From Leisingera sp. ANG-Vp (lineage in GTDB: Bacteria > Pseudomonadota > Alphaproteobacteria > Rhodobacterales > Rhodobacteraceae): DNA of 40,956 nt. Positions within the stretch are counted from its first letter, which is position 1. Every line of letters starts with the position of its first letter. This document shows positions 24,841-34,943 of the stretch, one piece after another. The notes under the pieces are model-generated. The model saw nothing but the letters and a program-made list of their open reading frames with translations. It ran no database searches and had not been told where the DNA came from. A program made the translations under genes and the position numbers. Where the stretch lies: contig NZ_JWLD01000068.1 in the NCBI RefSeq assembly GCF_000813725.1, positions 1-40,956 of the forward strand, in the 5' to 3' direction.

Positions 24841-25119
24841 ATGCAGTGCCCGATTGACGGAACCACATTGGTGATGGCCGACCGCGCCGGGGTCGAGATC
24901 GACTATTGCCCGCAATGCAGGGGCGTGTGGCTGGACCGGGGCGAGCTGGACAAGATCATCGAGCGATCGGCACAGCCTGCGCAAACGGCACCGCAGCAGC
25001 CGCAGCAGCGGTATGAGGAGCGCAGCAGCGGCTATGACCGGCGCGACGAGCGGAAGTACGACAAGAAATACTACAAGAAGAAAAAGAAGAACTTCCTGGA
25101 AGACCTGTTCGATTTCTGA
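24841..25119 (+). CDS. zf-TFIIB domain protein
   Basis: This is a 92-residue small protein with an N-terminal TFIIB-type zinc ribbon: CPIDG, then EIDYCPQCRGVWLDRGEL (Cys23 and Cys26). The first knuckle has Cys3 but Asp6 in place of the second Cys, a form I have seen in this family. The C-terminal half is low-complexity, Gln-rich then very Lys-rich (KKYYKKKKKN), ending FLEDLFDF, which suggests nucleic-acid or ribosome contact. AAGGAGAA lies just before the ATG at 24841. The role is unknown. It is convergent with the YbaK-type gene. Confidence 0.9.
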   Translation: MQCPIDGTTLVMADRAGVEIDYCPQCRGVWLDRGELDKIIERSAQPAQTAPQQPQQRYEERSSGYDRRDERKYDKKYYKKKKKNFLEDLFDF

Positions 25120-25131
25120 CCGGCAATAGGC

Positions 25132-25155
25132 GCCGCCCCAGTAAACGGGGGCGGC
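25132..25155. terminator. Hairpin between convergent zf-TFIIB and YbaK genes
   Basis: GCCGCCCC (25132-25139) pairs with GGGGCGGC (25148-25155) around an 8-nt loop. No U-run follows on either strand, so it is a structural stop or pause candidate rather than a textbook terminator. Confidence 0.4.
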
Positions 25156-25173
25156 TGGCCGGTGGCCGCTGCC

Positions 25174-25201
25174 AAAGTCAGTGCGCTAAAGTCAGTGCAC
25201 T
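25174..25201. repeat. 14-bp tandem repeat overlapping the YbaK-type stop codon
   Basis: AAAGTCAGTGCGCT (25174-25187) is followed directly by AAAGTCAGTGCACT (25188-25201), with one difference. The second copy includes the stop codon of the minus-strand gene, so this is a small local duplication. Confidence 0.7.
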
Positions 25202-25659
25202 GTGCAGAAGGAGCCGTGTTTGGCGTCCTGCATCAGCTGGTCGAAGTGGCGGCCCTTCATTTCAATGAGGGTCTTGTGGTCGCCGGCCTCGAACCAGACC
25301 TTGTCGAGCCCGGTCAGGCTGTCGTCGATCACGGTCGGCACATGATAGGCCTGGCCGACGCACGGCGCGGCGCCCGGGTCGCAATCGTCGAAGACCTGGT
25401 TCAGCTCATGTTCCGGCGCCAGGCCGAGGCGGCGGTCCATCATCGACTGCAGCGCGTGCAGGTCGACGTGATGGTTGGACGGGATCACCGCCAGCACCGG
25501 GCCTTCCTCCATGTGAATCAGCACCGACTTGGCCAGATGGTCGCCGGGCACATGGGCGCTTTCGGCGCATTCAGCCGCGGTGGCGGTATAGGGGTGGCGG
25601 ACGGTGCCAAAGGGCAGGCCCTGTGCCTCGAGATGATGTTTCAGGCGTGAGGCGATCAT
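25192..25659 (-). CDS. YbaK/ProX-type aminoacyl-tRNA deacylase domain protein
   Basis: This is a 155-residue protein of the YbaK/prolyl-tRNA editing family, which hydrolyses mischarged aminoacyl-tRNAs in trans. The features are MIASRLKHHLEAQGLPFGTVRHP, the conserved LAKSVLIHMEEGPVLAVIPSNHHVDL (catalytic-site Lys in AKS) and the C-terminal GRHFDQLMQDA. The start at 25659 is preceded by AGGAGG. Substrate specificity (Cys, Ala, Ser or Thr on tRNA) cannot be read from the sequence. It is convergent with the zf-TFIIB gene. Confidence 0.88.
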   Translation of the reverse strand: MIASRLKHHLEAQGLPFGTVRHPYTATAAECAESAHVPGDHLAKSVLIHMEEGPVLAVIPSNHHVDLHALQSMMDRRLGLAPEHELNQVFDDCDPGAAPCVGQAYHVPTVIDDSLTGLDKVWFEAGDHKTLIEMKGRHFDQLMQDAKHGSFCTVH

Positions 25660-25953
25660 CGTGGGGTCCTCCTATGCAGGGTGGGACCCCCCGACCGCTG
25701 AAGGCTCAGGTCTTGGGCGCCGCGGGCGTGTCTTGGGGCACGGGGGTTGGTGCGGCGTCAGAACTAGGCGCAGCAAGCGGTAAGCCGGGGCGCCCCGTAG
25801 TTTCTGGTGCCTGTCAGTCTGCGCCCGAAGGGGTGAGTCGGGCAAGAGGGGCGGGCGGCGGTGTTTGTGGGGTGTAAAGGAAAGGGAGTTTCACTGCGAA
25901 ACTTTGTTTGTTAGCAGGATGTTACTTTGTTTTCTTTTCTCAAGGGGAATGGC
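25660..25953. other. G-rich intergenic region without a supported gene
   Basis: Nearly 300 bp between two divergent genes. The plus strand is strikingly G-rich with many GGGG and GGG runs, then turns AT-rich just before the next gene. An open frame exists but its predicted peptide is low-complexity Gly/Ala. No RNA gene is recognised. Confidence 0.5.
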
Positions 25954-26853
25954 GTGATTTTTCTGCACTCTATTGTGTTCGTCATCTTGGCTCTAGCTGT
26001 GCTGAGTTTCGGAAGCGTGAAGGCGGAAATCGTGGAGGTTCCGCTCCAGGAGGGCAATCTGCAACTGCCTGAAAGGGTTGGCTGGGCTATTGTAGTTCCG
26101 CCTGTCACTGACGCGGAAATGGCTAGTGTGGTAACAAAAGCAGGATTTGACGCAAATCCGGCGGCAATGATTGGAGTGCTGCGGAGGCGGGTTGCAGGTA
26201 AGCCCACTGTTGTCTTTCTGGGGGACCAGCAACCATATGATCAAGCCAAGGTCAGTGGTCACTTTTTTGCGCCCTCTTTCCCTGGAGCAAGGGAAGCCAT
26301 TGAGAAGGCTTTGGACTACATGAGAGAACGGCGTAGTTCAGAAAGTTTCAATGTGTCAAATGTTGTATTTGTCTTCCCTGAGGCACGCGCGAATGTAGTT
26401 TACAAATCTTTGAGTGTTGACGGAAATCTCGGGGGGCAGGCATTTCAGGAAGGACGTGCTGACGCAAGTCTAGGTTCATCTACCCAAAAAACTGCAAATC
26501 CGTTTCTAGGTTCAGATGGGAAGGAACCTCAGCTTAGGTTGCCGAAATCGCAAGGCAACAATGACCCAAACTTGCCGGGGGCGAGATACTATCATAGCGA
26601 GGATCGGACATTTGGGTATCTAGATATTGTGGTTCCTTTTGCGGGAGCAGTCATTTCTGAGCATGAAGTTCTTTTTCAGTGTAATTACAAGCCAAGCCGG
26701 TTTGTTGGCTTTGATTGCTACGTCCAAGTGCAAAGAAACCCGTCTCGCGTATCGGCAGACTTCTTTACCAATTGCCCTTGCCGAGAAACTTTGTTGGAGA
26801 TGAGCAAGCTTGACGCACTGTTAAAGTCTACGTTTTCAGATTTTTTACAGTAA
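25954..26853 (+). CDS. Exported orphan protein, lower-GC accessory gene
   Basis: I do not recognise this protein. The 299-residue product has a hydrophobic leader (MIFLHSIVFVILALAVLSFG, cleavage near VKA). Its mature part has alternating strands such as VGWAIVVPPVTD, KPTVVFLGDQQP and VVFVFPEARANVVY, a Gly/Asp-rich linker around residue 190, and a C-terminal region with four Cys residues (FQCNYKP, GFDCYVQ, NCPCRE) that may form disulfides. The GTG at 25954 is chosen because AAGGGGAA precedes it; a TTG at 25927 would add nine residues. Base composition is clearly lower in GC than its neighbours, suggesting transfer. It is flanked by a G-rich gap upstream and uvrB downstream, convergent. Confidence 0.72.
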   Translation: MIFLHSIVFVILALAVLSFGSVKAEIVEVPLQEGNLQLPERVGWAIVVPPVTDAEMASVVTKAGFDANPAAMIGVLRRRVAGKPTVVFLGDQQPYDQAKVSGHFFAPSFPGAREAIEKALDYMRERRSSESFNVSNVVFVFPEARANVVYKSLSVDGNLGGQAFQEGRADASLGSSTQKTANPFLGSDGKEPQLRLPKSQGNNDPNLPGARYYHSEDRTFGYLDIVVPFAGAVISEHEVLFQCNYKPSRFVGFDCYVQVQRNPSRVSADFFTNCPCRETLLEMSKLDALLKSTFSDFLQ

Positions 26854-27010
26854 TTTTCGATGTCTGGCTGAGTGATTCAGTGCTTTTTTGGGGATCTGTG
26901 TTGACTGGGCTCGTTTACAGATACCGCTAGGGTGCACTCATAGAACATATCGTGCGAAAAGGTTCTCAGCTATCTAGGGATAATATTGCCATCTTTTGAA
27001 TTCCATACCC

Positions 27011-29209
<2,199 letters not shown>

Positions 29210-29239
29210 CGGGCGACTCCTTGGGACGGCGCTGATTTT

Positions 29240-29254
29240 GGTCTGTTTTTGTTC
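29240..29254. promoter_or_regulatory. Degenerate LexA-like box upstream of uvrB
   Basis: GGTC-N7-GTTC, one mismatch from the alphaproteobacterial SOS box GTTC-N7-GTTC, about 30 bp upstream of the uvrB start codon. uvrB is LexA-controlled in many bacteria. One mismatch makes this tentative. Confidence 0.35.
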
Positions 29255-29400
29255 TTGTTCAAGGGGCATTCGGCGCCGTGGCGGGCAAATGCCTGTGGCA
29301 ACAGCGCAAAACGCAAGAAATGCGCGGCATTTGCCACCTTGCCGCAGCGGCGCATCCAGCGCATAAATGCGCAAGTTCGAGACTCATCAGGAGACTGCCC

Positions 29401-29712
29401 ATGCAAGCGCGGATTTACCGGCCAGCCCGCAACGCCATGACCTCTGGCATGGCCAAGACGCGGAAGTGGGTTCTGGAATACGCGCCGGCCGCGGCCCGCG
29501 AGGTGGATCCGCTGATGGGCTGGACCTCCTCCGGCGACACCCAGAGCCAGGTCAAGCTGCGTTTTGACAGCAAGGAAGCGGCGCTGGAATACGCCAAGGA
29601 CCACGGCATCGATGCCCAGGTGGTGGAGCCGAAGGTGCGCAAGGCCAACATCCGCGCGGGCGGCTACGGTGAAAACTTTGCAACCAACCGCCGCGGTCCC
29701 TGGACGCATTGA
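29401..29712 (+). CDS. ETC complex I subunit, NDUFS4-like (18 kDa) domain protein
   Basis: This is a 103-residue protein matching the bacterial homologue of the mitochondrial NADH:ubiquinone oxidoreductase 18 kDa accessory subunit (NDUFS4). The features are [27 protein letters not shown], the core [30 protein letters not shown] and the C-terminal [15 protein letters not shown]. It is found in alphaproteobacteria, close to the mitochondrial ancestor, and probably binds complex I on the cytoplasmic side. A start at 29401 fits the family; the longer open frame upstream does not. It is divergent from uvrB and followed by a terminator-like hairpin. Confidence 0.93.
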   Translation: MQARIYRPARNAMTSGMAKTRKWVLEYAPAAAREVDPLMGWTSSGDTQSQVKLRFDSKEAALEYAKDHGIDAQVVEPKVRKANIRAGGYGENFATNRRGPWTH

Positions 29713-30151
29713 TCTTTGTAAGTCTTCCACGGGTTCCCACCGTTTCGGCACGGGTTCTCACCAGGATCTGCAAATAGGGCGCCCGGCGGGCGCCTTTTCT
29801 TTAACTGGGTTAGAGCATTTTGGCAGAGGCCGGCTGCATTGCGGAAACAGAGAACAGCCTCCTTCGTTTTGCTGTGCATGCATATTCGGGGGCTGAGCAA
29901 ATTCATGCCCGGCCAGGGGCGGCAACCGCTTTCTGCAGCAGTGAAACGTTAGAGTGACGCGCAGAAAGCCGGCGCTGGACAAAATGACTCAAAGCCGTTT
30001 GCCGTAGACAGCCGCGGGTATTCTGGTCAATGCAGCATCAAGGCCTTTGAGTTGAAAGAGCTCTGCCCTCCTTGCTGATCCATGTGCCGCGGTCATTACT
30101 TCAGCTTTACAGTCCGAGGGGGGGCATTCGGCGAGGCACAAGAAACACTAT
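29713..30151. other. Intergenic region without a supported gene
   Basis: About 440 bp between the NDUFS4-like gene and the 3' end of the cyclase gene. It holds the hairpin at 29778 and two similar stretches around CACGGGTTCCCACCG and CACGGGTTCTCACC near 29730-29762. I found no tRNA fold or plausible gene. Confidence 0.5.
29778..29802 (+). terminator. Rho-independent terminator after the NDUFS4-like gene
   Basis: GGCGCCC (29778-29784) pairs with GGGCGCC (29788-29794) around a GGC loop and is followed by TTTTCTTT. It lies about 65 bp after the stop codon. Confidence 0.75.
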
Positions 30152-31906
30152 TCATGCCTGGGGAACACCTGCCCGCCGCAGGCCGTCCAGAAAGCCTTGA
30201 TGCCGAGCGTGGGTAGCTGGCGGCATGCTGTCGATCACGCGTTTGATGGTGAGCCCCGGGTAAGCAAGCATGAGCGCTTCCACGGCTTCGTCGGCCTCCG
30301 TTTGAAGGCCCGCATTAGCGCAAAAACTAGCAAGATCACGATAGGCCCAAGTGACACCGGGACCAGCTGTCAGACCGGACTTCACAAAGTGAATTGCTTT
30401 GCCAAACTCACCAGCGAGCCCCATTGCGTATCCCCTGCCAAACTGGATGTTGAACAGGAACGGGTCCCGGGGGCTGAGTTCTTCCGCCCGGTCGAATGCA
30501 GCGAGACCAGCTTCAACTTCCTCCCGGTAGATATGGTTCCACCCCAGCCGCATCCAGCCCCAGGCAGAGTTTGGGTCAAGATAAAGCGCCCTTTCCAGCA
30601 TCTGAGCGGCACGCTCATGCTCCAGCCCGGTCATACCCAACGCAGCTGCAATTGCGACAAGGGACGGGGCATGGTCATCAGCCGAGAGTGCTGCCGCTTC
30701 GGCGTCTCTCTGGGCGCTTTGGCGCGAAAGCAGAGGTGTCTCGCTCCACATATACGTGGCTTGCTGTGCATAGGCCCAGGCCCTCAAGGCTTGCGCCCGG
30801 ATGTTTTCTCCGCCTTGCTCCATTGCTGACGTCAGCAATTCAATTGCGCGCTCGTTTTCCTGCCGCCGGTGCTTCCAAAAATGCGGAAAGGCGCTCATGT
30901 AGAGCTCATAGGCATGCCGGTCCAAGGGGGCGACAGCGCGTGCGGCAGCAATTTCGGACGCCCGGATGGACGGGGAAATAGCCCCGGCAACATGTGAGGC
31001 AATCCGGTCCTGCAGGTCGAAGAGATCTTCGAGATTATCGTCATAGCGCTGCGCCCAAAGGTTCGCGCCAGTGAGCGCCGAGGCAAGCTGCACCGAAATT
31101 CTAACCCTGGAGCCCGCACGCCGGATAGCGCCTGTCACAACATAGCGGGCCCCAAGATCCCGGCCGACCTTGCGGATCTCCACGACCCGGCCTTTGTACG
31201 TGAAGGCTGACTGCCGCGCGATGACGGAAATGTCGCTGACGCTGGACAAAGCCGAAGTGATCTCGTCCACCACACCATCCGCAAAATACTCATCTGCAAC
31301 GCCGATATCATCGAAGGGCAGGACCACTACGGCTGGCAGTGCCTCGGGCTTTTGCGCTGCTACTGCTGTTCCCGCGCCAAACACCCAAGCATCCACCGGA
31401 TCTGGAAGGTTCTTGACCGGTACTTTGCCGATAGATTTGAGCGGGACATCAATCCGGCCCTTCACCTGTTCCCGTGCGGTTCGCGACAGGCAAATGCCGC
31501 CTGCAGGTGCAATTGACTCCAGGCGTGAGGCAACATTGACAGCATCGCCATAGATATCCTGGCCCAAAACAACCACATCCCCCAAATGCACGCCAATCCT
31601 AAAGCACAGCCGTTCCTGCTCTTCGCGTTCGGGTTCCCGGTTGCCCATGGCCTTCTGTATGGACAGCGCACAGCGCATTGCCTCGACAGGCGACTGGAAC
31701 TCGGCCAGGAAGCCATCGCCCATCGTTTTGACAACCCGCCCGCTGTTTTGACGGACCTGCGGTCTCACGACTTCACTCCAAACCGCTTGCAGCCGGGCTA
31801 TCACGCCCTCCTCATCGGCAGCTACCAGCCTTGAATAAGCCACCAGGTCCGCAGCGATTATGGTTGTCAGCTTTCTGATCGCAATGCCCCCGCTTTCCCG
31901 CTGCAC
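30152..31906 (-). CDS. Class III adenylate/guanylate cyclase with TolB-like and TPR domains
   Basis: This is a 584-residue signalling protein. An N-terminal class III cyclase catalytic domain (about residues 8-170) contains the metal-binding Asp20 (IIAADLVAYSRL) and Asp64 (MGDGF), and the transition-state residues Asn124 and Arg128 (DAVNVASRLE), so it is probably active. Next is a FlgO/TolB-N-like domain (AVVVLPFDDIG, then YFADGVVDEITSALS, about 190-310). The C-terminal half is TPR-like helices (for example AAQMLERALYLDPNSAWGWMRLGW). There are no membrane segments. This architecture is common in rhizobia and Rhodobacterales. The start is a GTG at 31906 next to an upstream stop; the ribosome binding site is poor. 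The input signal is unknown. Confidence 0.93.
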   Translation of the reverse strand: MQRESGGIAIRKLTTIIAADLVAYSRLVAADEEGVIARLQAVWSEVVRPQVRQNSGRVVKTMGDGFLAEFQSPVEAMRCALSIQKAMGNREPEREEQERLCFRIGVHLGDVVVLGQDIYGDAVNVASRLESIAPAGGICLSRTAREQVKGRIDVPLKSIGKVPVKNLPDPVDAWVFGAGTAVAAQKPEALPAVVVLPFDDIGVADEYFADGVVDEITSALSSVSDISVIARQSAFTYKGRVVEIRKVGRDLGARYVVTGAIRRAGSRVRISVQLASALTGANLWAQRYDDNLEDLFDLQDRIASHVAGAISPSIRASEIAAARAVAPLDRHAYELYMSAFPHFWKHRRQENERAIELLTSAMEQGGENIRAQALRAWAYAQQATYMWSETPLLSRQSAQRDAEAAALSADDHAPSLVAIAAALGMTGLEHERAAQMLERALYLDPNSAWGWMRLGWNHIYREEVEAGLAAFDRAEELSPRDPFLFNIQFGRGYAMGLAGEFGKAIHFVKSGLTAGPGVTWAYRDLASFCANAGLQTEADEAVEALMLAYPGLTIKRVIDSMPPATHARHQGFLDGLRRAGVPQA

Positions 31907-32074
31907 TTAGATTGCAGGGTCACCTTTTCAACCTAAAATGCCGCCCCCTGCGGAGGGTGCAACGGAGGGAGGATCAGGCTGCGCAGAAAACTGGCCCCGG
32001 CCTTCAATCCGGCAGTTCTGCGTCCGGCCCGTTTGCTCGGCAAACTGAAAACAACCGAGAGCTGGCACCCTAGG

Positions 32075-33022
32075 TCAAGAGTGAGAGCTGCCTGATATCC
32101 AGTCCATGACCGGGTTGCGCCTGCTGGCAAGCAGGCGGGACATCGAATAGTGGTTGATCCTTGGCAAAACCATCAGCCGGTTGCGGATACCGGCATTTGC
32201 AAGCCGGCGGCTGTAGTCTTTCGACTGAGAGATGAATTGACCCGTTTCACGGCTTCCAACTGCCACAAGGATATCCGGGCGCTCAGTTATTGCCTCTGCG
32301 CGTGGGTTCAGGTTTGCTGCGTCCGCGTCACTCAGATGCAAGTCGCGGTTCAAAAAGGACCGCTTCATCGGCTCAAGGTCAAAGAGCCCGCTCAGCAGCG
32401 CTGCCTTGCGGATGCCGCTGCTGCCGGGCCGCTCCTCTTCCAGTATCCGTGCGGCCAGGAAGGCACCCACAGAATGCCCGCACAGCATTATCCGTTCCGG
32501 ATCGCCATTCCACTCCGGGATGTTTTCCCGCACCCAGTGAAACGATGCCAGAACCTGGCGGATGATCTCCGCCACCCGCACCGTTGGCGCAAGGTCGTAG
32601 TTAACGAGCACAACAGTGTAACCCTGCCTGACCATCCGGCTTGCAACGTAGCGGTACTGGCTTTTGTCCAGCGCGCGGAAGTAGCCGCCATGGATGAACA
32701 GGAATACCGGTGCCTTGCTGGTTTGGGCCGGGAAAATATCAAGTTTCTGACCTGCAGTGCTGCCATAGCTGACGTCCAGGGAACATCTGAGGCGGCAGCG
32801 TGCAACCTGGCTTTGAACCGCGTTTGCCAGCAAGTGGAATCGGGCAAAGGGATGCCGCCTGCGGAGGTCAAATTGACTGTCGGTATCGGACACTTGCCAT
32901 TGCTCCTGGTTGCCGGTGGCTGCAGCCGCAGTTCCGGTTTGCCCCGCGGTGTTTCTGAACGGCATCCCGGCAGCGGCTGCAGGCGCCTTTTTTGCACGCG
33001 TGGCGTCTGCAATGAATGTCAT
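32075..33022 (-). CDS. Alpha/beta hydrolase (esterase/kynurenine-formamidase-like)
   Basis: This is a 315-residue hydrolase. The oxyanion motif is HGGYF (residues 111-115) and the nucleophile elbow is GHSVGA with Ser184. A catalytic His is likely in INHYSM near the C-terminus. HGGYF/W is found in kynurenine formamidases and hormone-sensitive-lipase-like esterases. The first ~60 residues are Ala/Gln-rich and not typical of the family. The start at 33022 overlaps the stop codon of the upstream gene as ATGA, so the two are translationally coupled. With the DUF4440-like protein it forms a two-gene operon divergent from a LysR regulator. The substrate is unknown. Confidence 0.88.
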   Translation of the reverse strand: MTFIADATRAKKAPAAAAGMPFRNTAGQTGTAAAATGNQEQWQVSDTDSQFDLRRRHPFARFHLLANAVQSQVARCRLRCSLDVSYGSTAGQKLDIFPAQTSKAPVFLFIHGGYFRALDKSQYRYVASRMVRQGYTVVLVNYDLAPTVRVAEIIRQVLASFHWVRENIPEWNGDPERIMLCGHSVGAFLAARILEEERPGSSGIRKAALLSGLFDLEPMKRSFLNRDLHLSDADAANLNPRAEAITERPDILVAVGSRETGQFISQSKDYSRRLANAGIRNRLMVLPRINHYSMSRLLASRRNPVMDWISGSSHS

Positions 33023-33483
33023 TCTTTAACTTCAAAATGGTCTTCACGAAGACGCGCCGTGCCATCAGCCTGCAACACCCACAGTTCGTTGGTGATGATA
33101 CCCCGGGCATTGTTCATCTCCCAGTCCGCTGAAACACGCGCCGCGGTCAAGGTTTTGTCCACAACAGTTGTTGTTGTGTTGAAATAGACCACGTCATCGA
33201 ACCCCTGTTCGATAATGTTTTCCCAGAACTCTTCGATGGCCTCACGGCCTTCAAATCTGCCGAAAGGTTTGGCAACCATGACGGCATCTTCTTCGTACAT
33301 AGCCGCTGCAGCAGCGGCGTCACCGGCATTGAAAGCCTCCCGCCACGCGCGGCTGGCGGAGGCGACGGCCAGGCTCAGCTCATACTCGTTCGCGGCGCGG
33401 GCCTCGGCCTCCTGAGCCGGTGCCTGGGCGGTCATGGCGGCAAATGCAATTGCTGCCGCGGCTACGGATCGGATGGGCGTCAT
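33019..33483 (-). CDS. Exported DUF4440 / SnoaL-like (NTF2-fold) protein
   Basis: This is a 154-residue product with a signal peptide (MTPIRSVAAAAIAFAAMTAQ, cleavage near APAQ) and an NTF2-like fold: ASRAWREAFNAGDAAAAAAMYEEDAVMV, then PFGRFEGREAIEEFWENII, and a C-terminal strand pair ELWVLQADGTARLREDHF. Such proteins bind small hydrophobic ligands or act as isomerases or hydrolases; no catalytic residues are assigned. The start at 33483 is preceded by AAGGAG. Its stop codon overlaps the ATG of the alpha/beta hydrolase. It lies opposite a LysR gene with palindromes in the shared promoter region. Confidence 0.88.
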   Translation of the reverse strand: MTPIRSVAAAAIAFAAMTAQAPAQEAEARAANEYELSLAVASASRAWREAFNAGDAAAAAAMYEEDAVMVAKPFGRFEGREAIEEFWENIIEQGFDDVVYFNTTTTVVDKTLTAARVSADWEMNNARGIITNELWVLQADGTARLREDHFEVKE

Positions 33484-33533
33484 GAGAGTTTCTCCTTGAT
33501 TTGCAGTTCTTGGAAGAGAATGCGCGCCTTACA

Positions 33534-33548
33534 CTGTTTGAAAAACAG
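33534..33548. promoter_or_regulatory. Palindrome CTGTTT-GAA-AAACAG in the LysR/DUF4440 intergenic region
   Basis: A perfect 6-bp inverted repeat with a 3-bp centre. Its centre is 23 bp from the next palindrome, in the region where a LysR regulator and the divergent operon would be controlled. Confidence 0.4.
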
Positions 33549-33554
33549 GCTTAA

Positions 33555-33573
33555 TGTGAAATCATTGTTCACA
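33555..33573. promoter_or_regulatory. Candidate LysR-type operator TGTGAA-N7-TTCACA
   Basis: A perfect 6-bp inverted repeat with a 7-bp centre, also fitting the T-N11-A core of LysR-type sites. It lies just upstream of the lysR start codon (33589), so auto-repression is plausible. Confidence 0.55.
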
Positions 33574-33588
33574 ATCAGAGAACTGAAG

Positions 33589-34509
33589 ATGCTGTCACCA
33601 CTCCCGCTTAGTTTTGTTGCTATCGTTGAAACCGGATCCATCTCGCGGGCAGCGGAGGATCTTGGAATTGCCAAGTCTGCAGTGAGCCAAAACCTCAAAA
33701 GGCTTGAAGAGCGGCTTGACGTGAAGCTGGCAAACCGGACGACGCGCCAGTTTGCTCTGACACCCGCGGGAAAGAAATACTATCAGTATTGCAAAGGGTT
33801 GCTTGCATTGTCCCAAAGGGCGGAAACAGAAATGGAAGTGTTTGGCGCTGAGCCGGCCGGCCCCCTGAAAATCACCGCTCCGCATGCGTTCATCGGCCCG
33901 GTTATCGCCCCTGCAATGCTCCGGCTGAAGCAACGGTTTCCCCGGCTTGAGCCAGTTGTCATAGCCGAGGACAAAAGGCTCGATCTCATTTCAGAAGGGA
34001 TCGATGTAGCGATAACCGTCGGACACCTGCCGGACAGCAGCTTGCGCGCACGGCGGATAGGCGAAATATGCGATGTTCTTTGTGTCTCGCCCGCCCTGAT
34101 GTCTGAAGCCCCTGCGGCCGCAGACCCGGCCTATTGCCAATGGGTTCAATCACTCCCCTACTTGGCACACATGCGCGAACCTTTAACAGTCGCGCACAGC
34201 ATTCCGGTCGCGGGCTGCGACAAATCCTCCGTAGTGCGTTTCACCCCAAATCTCCGCAGCAACACAATTGAAGCACTGGTTTCCTTTGCACGGGAAGGCC
34301 TGGGAGTCGCACTGCTGCCGAACATTTCTGTCTTCAAGTATCTTCAAGCAGGCGATCTCTTGCAGTTATGCCCGCCCACGGAAAACGAACCAGAGCCGAT
34401 CTTCGCAGTGCACGCTTACGACACCCTCGCTCCGAAATCGGTGCAAGAAGTCATTGATACTATCAGTACAGCTATCGGGACTGCTGCCCTTGAGTTCCAG
34501 CAGTCCTAG
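33589..34509 (+). CDS. LysR-family transcriptional regulator
   Basis: This is a 306-residue regulator. The N-terminal winged helix-turn-helix is LPLSFVAIVETGSISRAAEDLGIAKSAVSQNLKRLEERLDVKLANRTTRQFALTPAG; the rest is a substrate-binding domain of the CrgA-like type (GPLKITAPHAFIGPVIAPAML, then LISEGIDVAITVGHLPDSSL). The start at 33589 fits the family N-terminus; an earlier frame to 33496 adds unrelated residues. It is divergent from the DUF4440/hydrolase operon, which is its most likely target. The effector is unknown. Confidence 0.93.
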   Translation: MLSPLPLSFVAIVETGSISRAAEDLGIAKSAVSQNLKRLEERLDVKLANRTTRQFALTPAGKKYYQYCKGLLALSQRAETEMEVFGAEPAGPLKITAPHAFIGPVIAPAMLRLKQRFPRLEPVVIAEDKRLDLISEGIDVAITVGHLPDSSLRARRIGEICDVLCVSPALMSEAPAAADPAYCQWVQSLPYLAHMREPLTVAHSIPVAGCDKSSVVRFTPNLRSNTIEALVSFAREGLGVALLPNISVFKYLQAGDLLQLCPPTENEPEPIFAVHAYDTLAPKSVQEVIDTISTAIGTAALEFQQS

Positions 34510-34925
34510 AGTCGCAGCCGAGGATGAAGCTTCATCCCCTTCGTTTCTTCCAGCCGGACCTTTTGTCTTCGCCCCGGGCGGCGGCTGTATGAAGCCCCGG
34601 GGGTGTCGCAAATTCTGGTTTCCCTGTCAGACGCAGTCGGCGCCCAGAGTGCAAATGGCGAGTTCAGATCTTGCCGTTTCGAGGGGCGCTCTGAGAGCCT
34701 GTTTGTTTTGGCGGAAACAGTGGTTGCGGTGGCCAATCGTGCGGAATGGAGAGTTTAAGATATTGAAAGCGTTTAAATTTTAATGGGTGGATCTTAGCCC
34801 GGTGGAGGCTCGATCAAGACCTGCAACCTTGAAAAACCTTCTTCGGCCGCCCGCCGGGATCTGTAGCTGAGGCGCTTGACGGGCGCCTGTTCTGCTTCCG
34901 CAGCCGCCGCGGGGGCGGGGCAAAA
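34510..34925. other. Intergenic region without a supported gene
   Basis: About 415 bp between lysR and the 3' end of the catabolic operon. It contains a perfect 16-bp palindrome GGATGAAGCTTCATCC at 34522-34537, just after the lysR stop codon. The frames here have no protein-like composition. Confidence 0.5.
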
Positions 34926-34943
34926 GGGCGGGTTCAGCCGCCC
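34926..34943 (-). terminator. Terminator hairpin overlapping the last codons of the racemase-family gene
   Basis: GGGCGG (34926-34931) pairs with CCGCCC (34938-34943) around GTTCAG, and on the minus strand is followed by TTTT. The gene's stop codon lies within the structure, so the operon's transcript would end right at translation stop. Confidence 0.5.

Noticed and set aside
25623-25877. Gly/Ala-rich open frame in the G-rich gap
   Set aside because: It is low-complexity, starts antisense within the YbaK-type gene and has no ribosome binding site.
29713-29780. Possible tRNA after the NDUFS4-like gene
   Set aside because: Repeated CACGGGTT segments looked structured, but no T-arm (GGTTCGAATCC-like), anticodon arm or CCA context could be found.
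34268-34783. 171-codon open frame overlapping lysR and the gap after it
   Set aside because: It starts inside lysR in another frame and encodes a Ser/Arg/Pro-rich sequence without any motif.
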